NCBI GenBank assembly: GCA_964352225.1
Contig: CAYGRM010000372.1
Coordinates: 1-6,629, forward strand
Length of the DNA: 6,629 nucleotides
DNA from: CAJQQY01 sp964352225
GTDB taxonomy: Bacteria > Bacteroidota > Bacteroidia > Chitinophagales > Saprospiraceae
Direction: 5' to 3'
The position numbers and the translations under genes were made by a program. This document shows, in pieces, positions 6,579-6,629 of this stretch (the stretch's first letter is position 1; every line of letters begins with the position of its first letter). Under the pieces are notes generated by a model that was given only the letters and a program-made list of their open reading frames with translations, ran no database searches and was not told where the DNA came from.

Positions 6579-6629
6579 GTGTGATAATCATTCTGATCTT
6601 GGAGAGTCCAGCTACATTTATCCTTCTTC
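6553..6629 (-). CDS. Probable C-terminal end of a convergent gene, product unknown (truncated by window edge)
   Basis: On the minus strand one frame is open from the right edge to a TAA at 6555-6553. It reads 24 residues ending in RMIITLREYGYGK. The residue mix looks like a genuine protein C-terminus, and a gene would otherwise be missing behind the glycosyltransferase, but 24 open codons can easily occur by chance. If real, its last 26 bp overlap the 3' end of the glycosyltransferase gene in opposite orientation. I do not recognise the family. Confidence 0.35.
   Translation of the reverse strand, partial: RRINVAGLSKIRMIITLREYGYGK

Overview
The window looks like an AT-rich chromosomal segment from a member of the Bacteroidota, most likely close to Saprospiraceae. 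The clues are a cell-surface protein with Ig/PKD-like domains and a Gly-Ser linker, of the type common in gliding and type IX secretion bacteria; a lipid-free secreted protein resembling the Bacteroidota DUF6794 family; a TopA with Bacteroidota-like architecture and no zinc-finger cysteines; a perfect TAnnTTTG -7 promoter element; and starts without Shine-Dalgarno sequences. The species cannot be fixed from this sequence.

Layout, left to right. Positions 1-778 (minus strand) hold the N-terminal 259 codons of a large secreted repeat protein that runs off the left edge inside a 12-bp tandem repeat coding for alternating Gly-Ser. Positions 779-1428 are AT-rich with no credible gene. A small three-helix membrane protein (1429-1710, minus) is divergent from a secreted DUF6794-like protein (1910-2443, plus), which ends in an 18-bp perfect terminator hairpin. 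A 347-bp gap then carries a Bacteroidota-type promoter element and a long leader with a second terminator-like hairpin, followed by topA (2791-5364, DNA topoisomerase I). A strong terminator separates topA from a GTG-started glycosyltransferase gene (5433-6578). The last bases probably contain the C-terminus of a convergent minus-strand gene that overlaps the glycosyltransferase end.

The genes do not form an obvious pathway. topA is housekeeping; the glycosyltransferase probably serves surface polysaccharide or glycoconjugate synthesis; and the two secreted proteins and the small membrane protein belong to the cell envelope. No mobile element, CRISPR array, tRNA or rRNA was seen. The points most worth a second look are the topA leader (a possible attenuator or a small RNA of about 100 nt), the Gly-Ser coding minisatellite, the glycosyltransferase start only 8 nt behind a terminator, and the overlapping convergent gene ends at the right edge.
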